This document shows, in pieces, positions 22,976 through 24,305 of a DNA stretch of 24,305 bases. The stretch's first letter is position 1. Every line of letters starts with the position of its first letter. A program made the translations under genes and the position numbers. The notes below the pieces were generated by a model. The model made no database searches and had not been told where the DNA came from. It was given only the letters and a program-made list of their open reading frames with translations. Source of the stretch: DASZTU01 sp035493835 (GTDB lineage Bacteria; Pseudomonadota; Alphaproteobacteria; Rhizobiales; Devosiaceae); NCBI GenBank assembly GCA_035493835.1, contig DATJHO010000074.1, forward strand, positions 1 to 24,305. The letters run 5' to 3'.

Positions 22976-23104
22976 CTTACCAACCGGGATAGCGCCAGAA
23001 TTCAAATTATCGACGGAATGCGAACTTTTTCAGCAGCCGGGGCGTCGGGGAGCGGGCGCTTTGAGGGCTTCTGTGTGGCGGCCTGAGGGGCGGGAGGGAA
23101 CGCG

Positions 23105-23587
23105 ATGGGGATGAAAATGGGGCGGTTGACCAGGGCCTTTCGCGTGGTTCTGCTTGTACTTGCCGCCGGTTCGGCGACGCTGGCGATCGCAGCGCCCGCC
23201 GTGCCGCCGGCGGTGCCTAGTACGGGCAACACCATTCCGGACCCCTCGGCCTGGCAATATGTCATCACCAAGCAGATCGAAGCGTTCCGCGTCGGCGATG
23301 CGCAGGCCGCAATGAGCTATGCGGGCGCAGGGTTCAAGCGCCGGTTCACCGATCCCAGGCTCTTTATGGTGACGGTTGCAGCCGCCGGCTATTTCCCGAT
23401 CTTTACCTCGCTCTCGCACAGTTTTGGCATCTTTACCCAGCCCGATCCCCGGACGGCGGTGCAGGTGGTCGAGTTGGTCGGGCCCAGGCAGCAGCGCTAT
23501 GAGGCGATCTACGCCCTCTCCAAGGAGGCGGACGGCTGGCGCGTCGAAAGCGTGGGTTTGATGCAGCTTGACGGCATGGCGGTTTAG
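23105..23587 (+). CDS. DUF4864-like exported protein
   Basis: This 160-residue protein has an N-terminal signal peptide or anchor (about 8-29, VVLLVLAAGSATLAIAA). The remaining part matches my memory of DUF4864: W-x-YVITKQIEAFRVGDAQAAMSYA, then a Phe/Asp-rich middle (FTDPRLFMVTV), then a beta strand pair ending LSKEADGWRVESVGLMQLDG. Related to NTF2-like folds in shape. Function unknown. GGAGGGAAC lies 7 nt before the ATG. It converges on the glycosyltransferase gene with only 13 bp between stop codons. Confidence 0.75.
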   Translation: MGMKMGRLTRAFRVVLLVLAAGSATLAIAAPAVPPAVPSTGNTIPDPSAWQYVITKQIEAFRVGDAQAAMSYAGAGFKRRFTDPRLFMVTVAAAGYFPIFTSLSHSFGIFTQPDPRTAVQVVELVGPRQQRYEAIYALSKEADGWRVESVGLMQLDGMAV

Positions 23588-23600
23588 CCGGGCCCCCGGG

Positions 23601-24305
23601 CTAGTCGGCCTCGAACGGGATGGTGCGCTTTCTGGCGCCCCCGACATATTGGTGCCACGCCTTCAGCACGCCCATGCGGATGTCGCGCTCATAAATCTCG
23701 CCGAGAGTATAGAGCGCCCGGTACAGCCGCAGCTTGCCCTCGATTGCGTCGCGACGCGATCGGCCGGCGCTGAGGTCGCTTGCGGCAACGGTTTCGATGC
23801 GTTGCAGGCGGTCGCTCTGGATGCAGAGCGCCGGATCGGCGTGCCGCATGGAGAACTCGCCCAACAGCGAGGGTTCGTAGGGGTTGAACAGCACCCGGTC
23901 GGTCTGCTTCGCCAGCATCGAGCCGGTTTCGACGGCCCGTTGCGCCGCGCGCCGCGAGATGATGTAGCCGGCCGCGCCGGAAGACCAACTCCATACCTGG
24001 CGCAAGGCGACGCCGTCGATTTCGAGCGGGGAGGCCGCGCTGACGCGCAGGGGCGCGAGATCGGCCTCGAGCCGGATGATGTCGATGGGCGGCGGGGCAA
24101 CATCGAAGGCAGCGAGGAATTGCGGCAGGCGCGCCGAGAGCACCACATCGTCCTCGAACAGCAACCCGTAAGGGGCGCCGCTATCGATGATCGCCTTGAG
24201 CACGCGGAGATGGCTGTGGCTGCAGGCGAGCTCCACCTCGGTCAGCCAGAAGCGGCGCCGGGGATTGGCGAACCGTTCCTTGTCCGCCGCGGTGAGATCG
24301 GCCGC
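23601..24305 (-). CDS. family-25 glycosyltransferase (LPS biosynthesis type), 5' end cut by the window
   Basis: The frame is open to the window edge, so the N-terminus is missing; 234 residues are visible. The GT25 core is seen: TEVELACSHSHLRVL, then LLFEDDVVLS with the acidic EDD metal/sugar site, and AAGYIISRRAAQ. Family members transfer galactose or glucose onto lipooligosaccharide cores or protein glycans. The sugar cannot be told. A GTG at 24236 is not the true start, since the conserved TEVELACSHSH segment crosses it. The neighbour is a convergent DUF4864 gene, and no other LPS gene is in view. Confidence 0.88.
   Translation of the reverse strand, partial: AADLTAADKERFANPRRRFWLTEVELACSHSHLRVLKAIIDSGAPYGLLFEDDVVLSARLPQFLAAFDVAPPPIDIIRLEADLAPLRVSAASPLEIDGVALRQVWSWSSGAAGYIISRRAAQRAVETGSMLAKQTDRVLFNPYEPSLLGEFSMRHADPALCIQSDRLQRIETVAASDLSAGRSRRDAIEGKLRLYRALYTLGEIYERDIRMGVLKAWHQYVGGARKRTIPFEAD

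Overview
The window is GC-rich, densely coded DNA that looks like an alphaproteobacterial chromosome, most likely Hyphomicrobiales (Rhizobiales) and perhaps Devosia-like. The support is a UvrB with a roughly 200-residue N-terminal extension, a GAAC-N7-GAAC SOS box of the alphaproteobacterial LexA type, a tandem PilZ protein of rhizobial type, and palindromic intergenic elements of the kind scattered through these genomes. The genus is inferred from memory of similar sequences, not from a search. I see no rRNA, tRNA, CRISPR, prophage or complete insertion sequence.

Layout. (1) 77-3678: uvrB (-) and a divergent SDR oxidoreductase (+) share an upstream region with a good SOS box. (2) 3902-5700: a tandem PilZ protein (+) meets, with an 11-bp tail overlap, a MerR regulator fused to a P-loop ATPase-like domain (-). 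The MerR gene has its own MerR-type promoter with a 19-bp spacer. (3) 5715-6490: a gene graveyard with a MASE4 histidine kinase broken by two frameshifts and a large deletion, and a decayed copy of the 3' end of the next gene. (4) 6613-7515: a Deg/HtrA-like protein that has lost all three catalytic residues. (5) 7684-10285: a RIME-like repeat, an NAD-dependent epimerase-like SDR (-), a divergent aldo/keto reductase (+) and a palindromic repeat. (6) 10380-15114: a soluble double-PAS hybrid histidine kinase (-), an intact Deg/HtrA-type protease (-), and a divergent Deg-like protein lacking the catalytic serine (+), which overlaps a LuxR-type regulator (+). (7) 15131-17310: repeats and two exported SH3b proteins (-), one with a beta/gamma-crystallin-like tail. 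(8) 17424-19668: a tdk and acyl-CoA thioesterase pair overlapping by ATGA, and an EamA transporter with an intrinsic terminator. (9) 20026-24305: an alpha/beta hydrolase, a Spy-like periplasmic protein, a CBS-pair protein, a two-TM protein, a DUF4864 protein and a 5'-truncated family-25 glycosyltransferase.

How the genes work together. Most are independent housekeeping or stress genes. The connecting theme is sensing and envelope or protein stress: three Deg-family proteins at different stages of catalytic loss, PAS and MASE4 kinases, PilZ, CBS, Spy-like and SH3b proteins. The items most worth a second look are the two pseudoproteases, the MerR-ATPase fusion with its promoter, the MASE4 kinase relic, and the strong hairpin between the CBS and Spy-like genes.
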